Shown: positions 47,801-60,375 of the stretch, piece after piece
Position numbering within the stretch: position 1 is the stretch's first letter
How the letters are laid out: each line of letters begins with the position of its first letter
NCBI GenBank assembly: GCA_944474755.1
Contig: OX104111.1
Location: 114,458,545 to 114,522,544, forward strand
Direction of reading: 5' to 3'
DNA length: 64,000 nt
Origin: Limnoperna fortunei
Taxonomy: Eukaryota > Mollusca > Bivalvia > Mytilida > Modiolidae
Notes under the pieces: generated by a model
The model's database searches: none
Told to the model about the DNA's origin: nothing
The model's input: the letters and a program-made list of their open reading frames with translations, nothing else
Made by a program: the position numbers and the translations under genes

Positions 47801-48570
47801 TTCACCATCTATACTGAAATTGTTAGCTAAATTATTCGTTTTTATTAATGCTATTTTTATTATAATATGACATGCGAATTGCAGACTTACATATTGGCCG
47901 TCCACGAAAAAAAGATTAATAATATCAGTTACACTGCAGATATGATGGACGTCGACAAACACAACAATTATATTGTCGTCACTGTTAGGTCACTAAGCAA
48001 CATTTAAACCATACGTGATCATAATCGTTAGTACAATGGGGTATAAGAAGCATGCACTAAGAATGGGGTCAGCAACGGCAAACTCTAATCTAAACTAAAT
48101 ATTACTAATACTGATTAAATACAACGGCTATTTGAACACTTTGTTGGGTAGTACTTAATGTGAAGTTTGTAATATAATTAGTCACACCTTAAGTTGAAGA
48201 TGTATATAATTTAAATTACGGGCACAAGCGATGTATTTCGTTTTAAATGCCAAACAAATAGATGGTATCGGTTCAACGTATGGTCACCTTATAATATATG
48301 AATAGATAGTTCCGTGCGAACTTAAGGTCACCTCGTAACGTTAATTTAGACTAGATTGACAAAGAAGTCAATGTGAAGTCAGGAGTGTAATTTGTAACGC
48401 CGTAATTGGTATATGTAAAGAATGTTCGTGACATCAGCAAAAGGAAACTGTAAATACGATCTAAATAGTTGAGCGATGGAATGACGGTAAACGATTGTCA
48501 ATCATTCAAGGTGAAGGGAAAACGTACACAACGAAAGACAGTGATATAATATCAAAAAATAAAATAAAAT

Positions 48571-48681
48571 CATGAATATTCGGAAATATTGACCCACGCA
48601 AGATGTTATATCGCACCTGCTTGCTAAGCTTGCTAGTGCAATATAGCATCTTGCGAGGGACAATATTTCCCAATATTCATG
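48571..48681. mobile_element. Foldback or MITE-like inverted repeat
   Basis: Arms 48571-48616 and 48636-48681 (46 bp each) pair with 5 mismatches around a 19-base loop (48617-48635). The outer ends are CATGAATATT and AATATTCATG. No coding capacity; ORFs across it on both strands are artefacts of the symmetry. Confidence 0.82.
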
Positions 48682-49230
48682 CAATAACCCTTTCATTATA
48701 TATATATAGAGTGCTTTTAAATGATCATTCGTTAACTTTGCTATTTTGTAATATTTTACTGGGTAAAATATTATCATATTTTCCCATGGTCAATATTTTG
48801 TTTACAGTCGGTTTCGTCTTTTGTTGGTCCATGAATACTTTCACTTTACTTTCTTCGACAATAGAATTCACTTTCATTTGTTCAGCGGTTGTGTTAACTC
48901 TTCCGTCGATAGCAGATCATGTTTTGTCTGATATATCTAGTTTATACTATTGTGCAATAGAATGGATGAGAACCTAAGTAAACAATTTGGAAAAGAGATT
49001 ATTTCGATGTAGATCAATACTACTAGTTCTGTACTAAACACACTTATCTCAGGTCATTTACTGAAATATTGTGTAGAACTGTACAATATGCTTGTCAATG
49101 TACAAATGAAATCAATCAATGCGTGACGGTTTTTAAATAAAATAGAAAGTAGAAGAATATAATAATACGAAGAAAAGCGAAACAAAACAAGATTTATTTC
49201 GACATACAGTATCATTAACACCATAACATG

Positions 49231-49300
49231 TACAGTCAAACTTTGTTGTCGCGAACTCAGTTGACTCGATACTTCGGTTATATCGTTACAATGTTTCAGT
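49231..49300 (+). mobile_element. Possible left end of a Tc1-type MITE
   Basis: TACAGTCAAACTTTGTTGTC then GCGAACTCAGTTGACTCG and GATACTTCGGTTATATCG resembles MITE termini that I recall from mollusc genomes (TA followed by CAGTCAAAC). No matching right end was found, so it would be truncated. This rests on recall of the family, not on a search. Confidence 0.4.
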
Positions 49301-50360
49301 TCTGGCATTGTTTCCATCTCTACAAAGGAATTCTTCTTCTGATGTGTTGAAAAGTTATAACATAAAAACTATCGGATGCAAATTTTACTAAGGGTATTTG
49401 TTTTTATTAATTTTACGACATGGGATAAAACATTATTTGTACTTGCGCTTTGGTAATTCCAAACTCTACGTGAACGTCGTTAAGTAGACTGGTTTCCCGT
49501 TTCAGCTTACTTTATTTTAAATATAGTCCACTAATGCATTAATTAATTTATGACACTCTGTTTTTCTCCTTCCATTGTTTTTTACGTGAAAGATTACACT
49601 TAAGCCTTTCTTGTCTTGAAAGTATTACATTTTACAAAGCCGCAAAATGTAATCTTTAAATGTGTAAACACTGTTTTAAGGTTACTAAGAATGAGTTATT
49701 TGAATAATTACAATGTACAGCATGTAGGAACTTCTTACAGTACTCTATACTCCATAGCTAGAAAAATGTATTGACTTAATAGAATATTGATTTATGTACA
49801 TATGTTTCTTCTGAGTGTTGCATTACGCTGCAGAAGTCATGGTATCTCTGTAATGATACTTTAACAGGAGGCAATTAGTTTTTCTACGAATATCTTGCAT
49901 TTCGAAAATTTCAATTGTGTTTGATAGCTTTTATTTGCATACAGTATCGTTCAATATGAAACCAATGTTCCTATCTTACTGACTAAACACTTATCATCAT
50001 TTACAATCACCAGACAAACGTACTATGTTACAAGGACCATTTACAGTAGGTGTGTGATGAAATAGTTGACATAGAAACACACGGCACGAGCATTGCAATT
50101 CTTGGAAAATTCGTTGTACTAGGAAATATAGCATATTTATTTGTTTGATTCGGTAATTTATTGAGCAATTTTGTTAATATGAATAAATAACGTCAAGGTC
50201 AAGACCACGAGACATATATGCTAGACCTCAACTAAATATGCAATCGCGGTTAACAACTGGGTTATTAAGTGTCCTTGTTTGAAAAGGAGGTTTTGTTATT
50301 CAAGTCATTTTGTCTTAAGTTGTAGTCTAATTTATCATCTTTCATTTGTTTTACCAGGGC

Positions 50361-50377
50361 GGGGGGGGGGGGGGGGG
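50361..50377 (+). repeat. Poly-G run of 17
   Basis: An unbroken G17 tract preceded by GGGC. The homologous place in copy A (about 29019) reads CCAGAGGATG, so the tract arose after duplication or was lost there. Length may be affected by sequencing error. Confidence 0.85.
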
Positions 50378-50929
50378 TTGCACTGCTGATGCGTACAACC
50401 GATTGTGCCACTTTTGTCCAATCGTACCAATTAAGGTTTATCCTTGCTATTTTCATCTTGTTTATTTTACTAGCAAATTTTACAAGATAGTGTATTGAAT
50501 CTAGTTAACATTGATGAAATCTGCATAGTTGTAATTGAACATGAAAGTTAAATGTACGACGTCTTGTAACAAAATGTACTTTCACGATAAGTTACAAAGG
50601 GAGAATAATGTTATATAATCATCAATCTTTAGTTGCATTTACTACTCTAATATTCGTTTCATAAGAAAGTAATAGTATCCCGAGGAAGCCCCACAATGCA
50701 GAAAGAAAACAAAAAATCCTTATTAAATTAATGTTGAGTCAAGCACTCCTTGCCGAAAGATAGGCTCTGATTGAGAACAGTAGTGTCGACAACAGTTGTT
50801 TTATTTATTAAGAGTTATGTGAAAAGGATTCATTGCCTCCTAGTTTTCTAGGAAGATAAAACACATTCTGAATTGTTTTTTATTGGTTAACCTTTTGCTG
50901 TTTATTATAAGCAATTTTTGGTTTCCGAT

Positions 50930-50990
50930 TGAATGACGTTTAACGCATGGCGCCAAGTTTTTAATGGAGGTGTACCCGGAGAAAACAACG
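50930..50990 (-). mobile_element. SINE fragment
   Basis: GACGTTTAACGCATGGCGCC, AGTTTTTAATGGAGG, GTACCCGGAG: inverted SINE body, equivalent to 29625 and 34893. Confidence 0.5.
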
Positions 50991-51636
50991 TCATTAATAA
51001 TACTTAAATTATATCATCTGTGTTGCTAATAGAGGGATTAACGAAATGTTTTCTTTTTTAAATTAAAGCAACTAGAAGAAAAGAATAATTTCAAAATAGT
51101 TATTTATCAGGACAACCTTATGAATACTGTGGATAGTTTCGATAGAACCAACTAGCGACTGTGATACGATTAACCGTATACAGATAATAAGGATTGTATT
51201 GTTCTTAAGTGACGTTTTTGTAGCTTTGATTTGTATATATATTCGATGCCGAAAAAATCTGTGGAGAGGATTAAATAAATTTCTATACTCAAATTCACTG
51301 AGGTTCCCTTGATGGATGTAGAAAGTATGTATGTTTATAAGTTGTATTTGCATGGATTTTTTTTTTAAATCTAATTAAAAAGTGACATCTGAAAAAGCTA
51401 CATTGATGGAAATGTTTATCATGTCTTCACGTCATGTCTTCACAACATGTCAACACGTCATTTCAATAATGTGATTACGGCTGGCTTACAGAATTTTAGC
51501 ATGCAATTTCTGTCAATACAACTCATGTTATATCATTGCTGGAATGCGCATGTTATATTACCGGTCATCTGCGATGTTGCCTGGATTTAAACTGATTATA
51601 TTGACTTAAATTAAACATGCTTCTAAATAAGAAAAA

Positions 51637-51695
51637 TAGCAAAAAACGACCGAAAAGCAATAATCAAAAGACAATGTACAATTACAAAGTCCGAG
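51637..51695 (+). mobile_element. E1 fragment (5' end only)
   Basis: ATAGCAAAAAACGACCGAAA to ACAATTACAAAGTCCGAGA. A more diverged version of the fragment at 30305. Confidence 0.5.
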
Positions 51696-52469
51696 ATATT
51701 TTAAAAAACTGTTAAATAATTAATTCAATAAAAAAATTGAATCTGAAATAATCGTACACATTAATTCTAAGACAAACCAGCTTAAAGGTTTTAAATCGAG
51801 AAGCGACAACATATAAGAAATGAGTAATACCAAGAAAAGTTGTATAGAAAAGTTTGTTTTATGAGGTTTGTAGGTTTAGCAAATAATCAATTTCTAAATC
51901 AAACGATATATGAATAAATACTGAATGAAACCTTTTGTAAACCATAGCTTAAAATTTCACAAATTTTGTCATACAAACTCATCCTAAAGAAAAAAAATCC
52001 CGTGAGCCGGCATTTGTCGGAGCAATAAATGTTCAATGAAGTCCTATAAGGGCTAACAAGGCTAAAATAAATTTGTTTGTTAATTTCTGCATGAATGTTT
52101 AAACGTTATTAGCAATTACACGTGAAAGAAATGAACCTACAAAAATTGAGAAATATGACAAATTGTACACCAATAATAAATAATGAACGATATTCGACAC
52201 CAACGCATAGCGACACATTATTATAAGTTTATAGAAAATAGTCGGGAAGTAGAAATATACATATTATCTTAGTTTTATACTGAACACTATTATTATAGAT
52301 GTGGGATTTTGGGGTAAAACCCTGACCGTAGACAGGTACCATCTCTCTTTTTCACACGAAACACTTCGAGTAATTTTGGCCTGTCAGTTAAATGTCTTAT
52401 CCATGACATTTTACATGACTACTTTTTTTATACTTTAATCCGATGACTTGAACCGCTTTGAATCTTGAT

Positions 52470-55400
52470 ACCTTCGTTTTGTATGCGTATACCAGCACAT
52501 ATATTATTCGTGTATACCCGCTTTGTACCGTTATTTTATATCTGATTTGTATCGTCGTCTTATGCTTGCTTTCTGTCGTGTTTAAATGCCTTATATCGCA
52601 CGTGTATATCCGATTTCAATCAGATCTATTCCGTATACAGGCTTTATATCCTTGTATACTTTTTATATTATTCGCGTTTTCCCGCTTTATATCGTCAGGT
52701 TTTACACTATTTATATCGTTCGTGTATATTTATTCGATATTGTACCTTCATACCCACTTCATATCATTCGTAACAATCCGATAAAATAGTTCTTCTCTAC
52801 ACGCTTTGTATCGTTCGTATATATCCGCGTATATCGATCTTGTATACCTGCTTGATATCATTCACGTATTCCCATTGTATATTGCTACTGTATACCCGCG
52901 TTAAATCGATCTTGTATATCTGACACATAACTTCGTTATATCGTTTGTATTTTCCCGATTTATATCGTTTGCCAATACAGGCTTAATATCGTTCGGATAT
53001 ACCTCAGATATATCGTTCTTGTTTAAGTGTTGTATTTAATTTTTGTATGACCGCTTGATATCGTTCATATATTCCGGCGCGGCGTTATATATTTCTAGAA
53101 CACCCGCTTTATGTAGTTCTTGTATACCCACTTGATAAGGTTTTTGTGTGCCCGCTTTTATCGTTCGTGTATACCACAGTGATATCTTTCTTATATCCCC
53201 GCTTTCTTACTTATTGTTCCTTTATAACCGCTTTATACTGTTCTAGTATATAGCGGGTACAGGCTACTTGAATACCCTCTTGATATTGTTCTTTTATACC
53301 CACTTTATATTTTTCGCTTATGTCCCATTTATGTTGCATTTTGTGTATTAGCTTTATATCGTACGGGTCTACACGTTTTACTCTGTTTGTATCTACACTT
53401 TGTATTTCGTTCGTTTGAAATCGTAAGTTGATACCCACTTAATATCACTCTTCTAAACCCGCTGTAAGTTGTTCGTGTATACCAGTTTGACATCGTTCGT
53501 TACAATTCGCTTAAACATTTTTAAATACCCACGTTATATAGTTAGTGTCTCCTGCTCGGATATTTCTGCTGTATATCGATTTGTATATCCGCTTCATATC
53601 GTTCACGTACCCCGTTGTATCTAGTTCATGTATATACCCGCTTTCTATCATTCCGATTGATGTCATTTGCGTTTACCGGCTTAATATTTTTCGGGCTACC
53701 TACTTTATAACGTTCGTTTTCAACGGCTCTGTTTATGTATTGTATAACCTCATATATCGTTTGTATATATCAGTTCTATACAATTGGTGTATAGCCGCGT
53801 TTTGAGTTTTGAGTGTTTGTGTATATCCGATTGTTATCGTTGTACTATGCCCGCTCTCTTATGGTCCTGTCTAAACGCCCTATACCGTACGTGTATGTCC
53901 AATTTATACAGCTCATGTACACCCGCTTGATCTCGTTCTTCTTTCCCGTTTTCTTACTTTCTTTCATATCCGTTTACTTACATTCGTGCCTACACGCGTA
54001 ATGTCGCGTGTATACTAGCTTAATTTCTTTTGCATTCCAGCTTTAGTCGTTCTTGTTTACCCGCTTTATATAAATCGGGTATACTAGCTTCATATCGCTT
54101 GTGTATATTCATTTGATATCGTTGTAACAATTCTCTTAAATAGTTTTTGTATATCAGCTCTCAATATTTATTGTCCGCGTGCTTTGTATCGTTTGATTGA
54201 ATAGTATTTATACCGTTTTTACCCGTTTTATTGATGTGTACCCTCTTTATATCGGTCTCATATAAATGCTGTATACCGATTTTGTATACATTCTTGATAT
54301 CGTTCACGTATACTCGATGTCTATCGTTCGTGTATAACCACTTTATATCGTTTTTGTATACCCGCTTATATCGACCCTTTAAACCATCTTTACATTGTTT
54401 ACGTATACCCGCTTTATATCTCTCGTATTTTTCCGATTTATATCGTTCATACATATCATCGTTATATCGTTCTATCATACCCGCATAAGATCGTTCTTGT
54501 ATACCCGCTTTATAAGGTGCTTTTACGCCCTCCTTTTATCGTACTTGGATACTTGGTTGATATCATTCCAAGAGCGCTTTATTTTCGTTTAAACCCGTTT
54601 TCCTACGTTCATGTTTACAATCGTTATTTAGTAAGTGCATTGCCGCTTTATATACTTATGTATACCCGCTTGATATAGTTTCATCATACCCGCTTCACTT
54701 TGTTCAGTATAAAGTTTTATATCCTACTTGTAGACCCGATTGATATTTTTCTTGTATTACCAATTTAAATTGCTCTGGTATTCCTCTTTATGTTGTATTT
54801 CAACGCTGGATTTATATTGTGTTTGAATGTCAGCATTATTTTGCTCGTGTGTACACGTTTTTTATAGTTCGTGTCTACACTCGTTATATCGCTGGAGTAC
54901 ATCTACTTTATATGGTTCATTCAAACTCGCTTGATATCGTTGTTGTGTATCTGATTTATATCGAGTTTGTATACCCGTTCTGCTTTGTTCACGTATGCCC
55001 AGTTTATATCGTTTGTGTATACCCGCTTGATAACGTTCTTGTATATCCGCTTTATATCAATTTTGTATAACCGCTTGACATAGTTTGTGTATTCCCGATT
55101 GATATTGTTCGTGTATACTTGCGTTATAGTAGTCGTGTCTAACCGCTGCATAGATTTCTTGTATTACACATTATACCGTTCGTGCTTATTTGCTTGTCGT
55201 CGTTCGTGCATAATATATTTATATAGTTTGTCCTTTCCCTCTTGTTATTGTTCATTTTACCTTATATGCCCGATTTATATTGTTCTTGTATACCAGCTTT
55301 ATGTCTTTCATGTATTCCTGCTTTAAATCGTTCCATTATGCCCATTTTAGATCGTTAGCGTCTGCACGCTTTTATCGGTGGTGTCTACACGTTTGCTATG

Positions 55401-55563
55401 GTTTTATATCCGCTTTATGTTGTAATGGTATACCCGCTTCATATTTTTTGTCTATATCCAGTTATATAAATCTTCTTATTCCGCCTTATATCTTTCGCTT
55501 GCTCAAGCTTTATATCGTTCGGGTATACCCCTTTTTATCGTTCATGTGTAACTTCTTGATAAG
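52470..55563 (+). repeat. 24-bp minisatellite block S8 (complete reference array)
   Basis: The only uninterrupted array here with the conserved left junction (52395-52470) and the type-A right shoulder (55563 on): 3.1 kb, about 129 units. It contains the inverted-unit hairpin (53224-53260), the GTCTACACGTTTTACTCTG unit (53369) and the TTTTCCTACGTTCATG unit (54598). It has intact target sites for E1 (about 55140) and the MITE (about 55289). It serves as the reference for ordering the other blocks. Confidence 0.93.
53224..53260. repeat. Inverted-unit hairpin in block S8
   Basis: ATAACCGCTTTATACT, loop GTTCT, AGTATATAGCGGGTAC. Same position relative to neighbouring units (after CGCTTTCTTACTTATTG) as in S4 and S10. 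Confidence 0.75.
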
Positions 55564-56815
55564 GAAATTGTGAAACAATTATTTTCTATGATAAACATAC
55601 AGATAGTTCGTAAACGTCTTTGCATCATTTTAATAAACAATTTTGGTAAAAATTGGGTAGTCAAGACTTATAAACTAACTCTCCTCTCCAATGCCTTGTT
55701 TCCGGAAACTCTTGAAGAATATGTGTTCAGTTATTATAACAATGACAATAGAAGGTAAGCATCTTCAGAAACATCCCTTAGTTTTCATATATCGATTCAG
55801 CAAGTATTTTTCTCAAGCAAGTTGAAAAGTAATATGTCCACAGTTATTAATTCAAACATGTTTGTATAAATGAAGATTTGTTATCGTGACTTGACTTTTG
55901 ACTATGGTTGTTTGATTCTTAAATTCATCATCGGTATTCTATATGTGAAATTGAACAAGGAGTCACAACCTTATCATTTTAAATAAATGTAGGGGCCTTG
56001 GTGGCCGAGTGGTAAAGTCTGTTAATCATCTTCTACTGAGGACTTGGTCTGTTAACATTGAGGTTGTGTTGGAGTCCTGGTACTCCTACTTCCCTCCTCC
56101 CCATGACGCCATGTTATAGCTGAAAAGCTGCTCAAAATGTCACATAAATTACCCTTCGAACAAATAAGAAATAAATATATAGTCTTTCTTTATGAATAAC
56201 GTTTTAGGTTAACAAAGAAAAGATGTATATTCACGGAATTAATGTAAATTTCAGAAGTTTGGCAAAATATATTTCTGCTAACCTTTTTTGAGCACTAAAT
56301 ATTTTATGACTAGACCAGTTCTTACAAAATGCTTAGAGAGTTATAATCAGCCAACAAATATCGTAAATGATCATGTAGGAAATAATCTTTAATAATCTCC
56401 ATGACAACTTCTAAATGCGTAAAAACACAAATAGTTGTATTTATTTTTTACGATCAACACTTCATGTTTGTACTGTCAGAATAGAACATTAGATAGAGGT
56501 ACTATTTGTTCTCAGACTAGTCATAATTTGTTGCACGGAAAATAAATACTAGTCTTTACGACGTTCTCGAGGTATGTGATCTAAATAATAACATTGAACT
56601 AAATTAACTTTTTAACACAAAAATATCTCATGATAATTATGTGAAATTTTTAAAAACAATACTAAAGGGACGTATTCAAGTACGTCTGACATTTATAAAA
56701 AAGGTCATGTTGCATCGTTAATTTTTGTAAGAAACAAACAAAAACAAGACATTAAAATTTGTACTTAGATATAAACTTTTCGAATGACAGATTAACACAA
56801 CCGCCCCCTATCCTT
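55563..56815 (+). repeat. Right shoulder copy RS3
   Basis: Very similar to 605-1860, including AAACAATTTTGGTAAAAATT, the SINE and GACTAGTCATAATTTG. It ends where satellite S9a starts abruptly (CCGCAATATATCGTTCTCG). A 62-codon ORF (55570-55758) aligns with that in RS1 and RS5 but changes frame and length between copies. Confidence 0.85.
55991..56175 (+). mobile_element. tRNA-derived SINE within RS3
   Basis: Head GGGGCCTTGGTGGCCGAGTG, the best A-box of the plus-strand copies. Body GGTACTCCTACTTCCCTCC. It lacks part of the ACTGGACGCC segment (CCCATGACGCCATG). Confidence 0.78.
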
Positions 56816-57090
56816 TCTGTATAGCCGCAATATATCGTTCTCGTTTAAAAGGTTGACATCAGTCTGCTATACCCGCTTTATATTGTTCTTGTAGGCCGAA
56901 TTTTTATTGTTTTTGTATGCCTAAGTTATATCATTCTTGCAAACCAGCTTTAAATTGTTTGCTTGATATTTTTCGTTTTTGACCACCTTTTATCGTTCGT
57001 ATATATCTATAAATTTTCGCCATATTTCTTTCGCCTATACAAGCTTTTTATCGTTCGAGCATACCCATTTTATCGTTCGTGAGTACGATA
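56815..57090 (+). repeat. 24-bp minisatellite block S9a (short)
   Basis: About 11 units: proximal-type variants (CTGCTATACCCGCTTTATAT) are joined to the terminal ones (TATACAAGCTTTTTATCG) before another right shoulder. It is an array with a large internal deletion. Confidence 0.88.
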
Positions 57091-57700
57091 ACGACTTTGT
57101 ACAATAATTATTCTATGATACACATACAGATATTTCGTATCCGTCTTTGTACCATTTCCCTAACCAATTTGGTCGAAAGTGGGTTGTCAAGACCTTTACA
57201 ATGTCAGTCCTTAACTCTGCAATAATATGTTGAAGGCAACTCTTGAATAATATGTGTACAATTATTATAACGATGATTCCATATTTTTCATTTCTATTCA
57301 GGTTCTTATGTTCCACTAGCACGTTAAAAAGCGATATGTCCATAGTTATTATTTAATAAATCAAATAAATGCATAAATCAAGATTTGGAATCGTGACTTG
57401 ATTTTCGACTTGGTTGTTTGGCTGGTCCATGGTAATCCTACTTCCGGCCTCCTCAATAAAAACTGGACGCCAAAATATAGCTGAAGAACTGAAAATAATA
57501 AATATAGTATTTCTTTATGAATAACGTCTACAAAGGTCTACAAAGAAAACATGTTAATGAACGGAATAACAATTGTAAATTTAGTTCAGCAAAATGTATT
57601 TGTGATAACCTTTTTTGTGGCACTAAATATTTTATGACTAGACCAGTTCTTACCAAATGCATATAGTAATGTATCAAGTGAATCCCTACTATTTGATTGG
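57090..57700 (+). repeat. Right shoulder copy RS4 (partial)
   Basis: ACAATAATTATTCTATGATA to about 57665 (GACCAGTTCTTACCAAATGC), with internal deletions. It contains a SINE remnant at 57421-57500. Confidence 0.8.
57421..57500 (+). mobile_element. SINE remnant within RS4
   Basis: GGTAATCCTACTTCCGGCC then AAAAACTGGACGCCAAAATA. The head is deleted. Confidence 0.65.
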
Positions 57701-58184
57701 TTAATCAAGATGGGGATATTATACCGTATTCCATGTGAAACCCCGGAGATATTGAAACCAGTTTCAAAATGGCGTCTATTCATTGAATAATTTGTTTGTT
57801 TCACATAATATAAAAATTAAACATAATATAAAAATATCAAATTACATGCATTTTACGGAATCTTTCATCCCCGTCTGCGATTTGTCTTGAAATTAACAAG
57901 GGCGATAACCTTAAATTGAAGTCTTTTAAAATTGCAAACAGAAGCATTTGCATTGGACTTCGAAAGTGAAATTTATCATTAAAAGTATGGCTGGGAATAA
58001 TAGTCAAAATTATCCAAGGTTATAAAATTTTAAAAGCCAGTAAAAGTTTCGTGCTTAAATCTGTTGAATTGTAGGTTCTCCGATAGTGGTGGTCCCAACT
58101 AAATTTTTTCTTCAAGCATGAAAATGTCTAATCTAATTATATACTCTAGAATATTAGTACAATAAGACTTCAACAGAATATAAC
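57700..58184. other. Unrecognised DNA upstream of the foldback
   Basis: No match elsewhere in the window and no supported ORF. Confidence 0.4.
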
Positions 58185-58307
58185 TGTTATTCGGGTTTCA
58201 CAGGGGATACGGGTTTATATTCCCTGTCCGTATTCTACATTCCCTTCGCCTATAAAACACAGACAGGGAACATGAACCCGTATCCCCTGTGAAGATCCCG
58301 AATAACA
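58185..58307. mobile_element. Foldback element at a satellite edge
   Basis: Arms 58185-58231 (TGTTATTCGGG, CACAGGGGATACGGGTT, CCCTGTCCGT) and 58258-58307 (reverse complement with a small indel and a few mismatches) around a loop of about 26 bases. GC-richer than its surroundings. The right edge abuts satellite S9b directly. Confidence 0.8.
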
Positions 58308-60375
58308 TATAGTATATCCGTTTCATATCGTTCACGTACCCCGTTGTATCTCGTTCATGTATATACCCTATTCATGCTTTCCCGATTGATGTCGTTTGCG
58401 TTTAGCGGCTTAATATCTTTCGGGTTTGCCTACTTTATAGCGTTCGTTTTAAACCCCTCTGTTTATTCATTATATACCAGTTCTTTAAAATTGGTGTATA
58501 GCCGCTTTTGAGTGTTTGTGTATTTACGATTGTCATCGTTGTTCTATGTCCGCTTTCTTGTGGTCATGTCTAAACGATTGATATCGTACGTATGTCTTTT
58601 TTATACCGCTCATGTATACCCGCTTGATCTCGTTCTTTTTTGCCCGCTTTCTTACTTTCTTGATGTCGTACGTGTATAGCCAAGTGATATAGTGCTTTGA
58701 TACCCACTTGTTATCCTTTCTTTATAGCCGCTATATATCGTTCTCGTATTCTTGATATCCTTCTAACATACCCTCTTTATCTTGTTATTGTATGTCGAAT
58801 TTATATTGTTCTTGTGTTCCCAAGTTATATTATTCTTGTAAAAAAGCTTTAAATTAATCGTGTATATTCGCTTAATATTGTTTGTGTATACTCACTAGAT
58901 TTCTTTTTGCATTCCAGCTTTAGTCGTTCTTGTATACCCGCTTGATATAAATTGCCTATACTCACTTGATATCGCTTGTGTTTACCACTTGATATCGTTG
59001 TGACAATTCTCTTAAATAGTTTGTGTACATCCACTCTATATATTTATTGCCCTAACGCTTTGTAACGTTCGTGTGCATACTATTTATGTCGTGTTTTACC
59101 TCTTTTATTGATGTGTACTCTCTTTATATCGGTCTCATTTAAATGTTGTATATCAATTTGGTATGTTTTCCCGATGTATATCGTTCGTGTATACCATCTT
59201 TATATCGTTTTTGTTTACATGCTTAGATCGACCTTGTAAACCCTCTTTAAATTTTTTACGTATGCCCGCTTTATACCCTTCTTATTTTTCTGATTTATAT
59301 CGTTCGTACATATCATCGTTATATTGTTCTAGCAAACCCGTATAACATCATTCTTGTAAACCCGCTTGATAAGGTTCTTTTAGTCCCGCTTTTTGTCATT
59401 CTTGTATACTCGGATGATATCGTTCTATGCCCGCTTTTTTTCCGTCTATACCCGTTTCCTAAGTTCGTGTTTACAAGTGTTATTTAGTAACTGCATCAGC
59501 GCTTTATATACTTCCGTACACCCGCTTGATATAGTTTCCTTATACCGCTTTACTTTGTTCTTTATAAAGTTTTATATCCTACTTGTATACCCGCTTTATA
59601 TTTTTATTGTATTACCAATTTAGATTGCTTTTGTATTTCGTTTTCGTTTGATATTGTATTTCAATTTATATTGTGCTTGAATGTCAGCATTACTTTACTC
59701 GTGTCTACACGTTTTATAAAGTTCGTGTATACTCTCGTTATATCGCTGGAGTACATCCACTTTATGTGGTTCATTTAAACCCGCTTTATATCGTTGCTGT
59801 GTACCCGCGTTCCTTTCGTTCGTATACGTTTCTATACCCGTTCTGCATTGTTCATGTATACCCAGTGTAAATCGTTTGTGTAAACCCGCTTGATATTGTT
59901 CTTGTATACCCGCTTGATATAGTTTGTATATTCCCGATTGATATTGTCCGTGTATACCTGCTTTATAGTAGTCGGGTCTAACCGTTGCGTAGATTTCTTG
60001 TATAACACATTTATATCGTTCGTGTTTACCTGCTTTTTGTCGTTTGTGCATATTCGATTTATATATTTTGTACTTTCCCTCTTGATATCGTTCCTTTTTA
60101 CCTTATATGACCGATTTACATTGTTCTTGTATACCAGCTTTATGTCTTTCATTTATTCCTGCTCTTTATCGTTTTATTATGCCCGTTTCATATCGTTAGT
60201 GTCTGCACGTTGTTATCGTTGGTGTCTACACGTTAGCTATTGTTTTGTATCCGTTTTATGTTGTAAATGTATACCCGCTTCATATCTTTCGTGTTTATCC
60301 AGTTATATAAATCTTCTTTTTCCGCCTTATATCGTTCGCGTATACCCCTTTTTATCGTTCGTGTATACCTTCTTG
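58308..60375 (+). repeat. 24-bp minisatellite block S9b
   Basis: About 86 units. It starts mid-array at units equivalent to 53600 (CCGTTTCATATCGTTCACG) and ends at the right shoulder. It has the uninterrupted E1 site (about 59976) and MITE site (about 60130). Confidence 0.92.

Larger units (their letters stand above)
47800..49560. other. Mostly unrecognised DNA with one foldback and one MITE end
   Basis: Contains the inverted repeat at 48571-48681 and a possible MITE end at 49231. Minus-strand codons at about 48710-48900 give about 63 residues without stop (MKVNSIVEESKVKVF near the start) but lack start, splice or homology support. No gene is called. Confidence 0.4.
49560..52470 (+). repeat. 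Segmental duplication copy C, left flank of block S8
   Basis: Aligns with copies A and B from about 49600 (AAGTATTACATTTTACAAAG, compare 27499) through AACAGGAGGCAATTAG (49863), AATCTAGTTAACATTGATG (50499) and AATACTGAATGAAACC (51917) to the left-shoulder junction at 52395. It lacks about 0.2 kb of copy A near 49.83 kb and both E1 insertions of copy B. Confidence 0.78.

Noticed and set aside
52458..55326. Many overlapping 60-110 codon ORFs on both strands
   Set aside because: All are frame artefacts of the 24-bp repeat, which lacks stops in five frames. Similar peptides appear in all arrays and on both strands at once.
55991..56040. tRNA-Leu or tRNA-Ser gene suggested by GGCCGAGTGG
   Set aside because: No acceptor pairing, anticodon arm or proper B-box was seen, and the segment continues into the SINE body. 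It is a SINE head.
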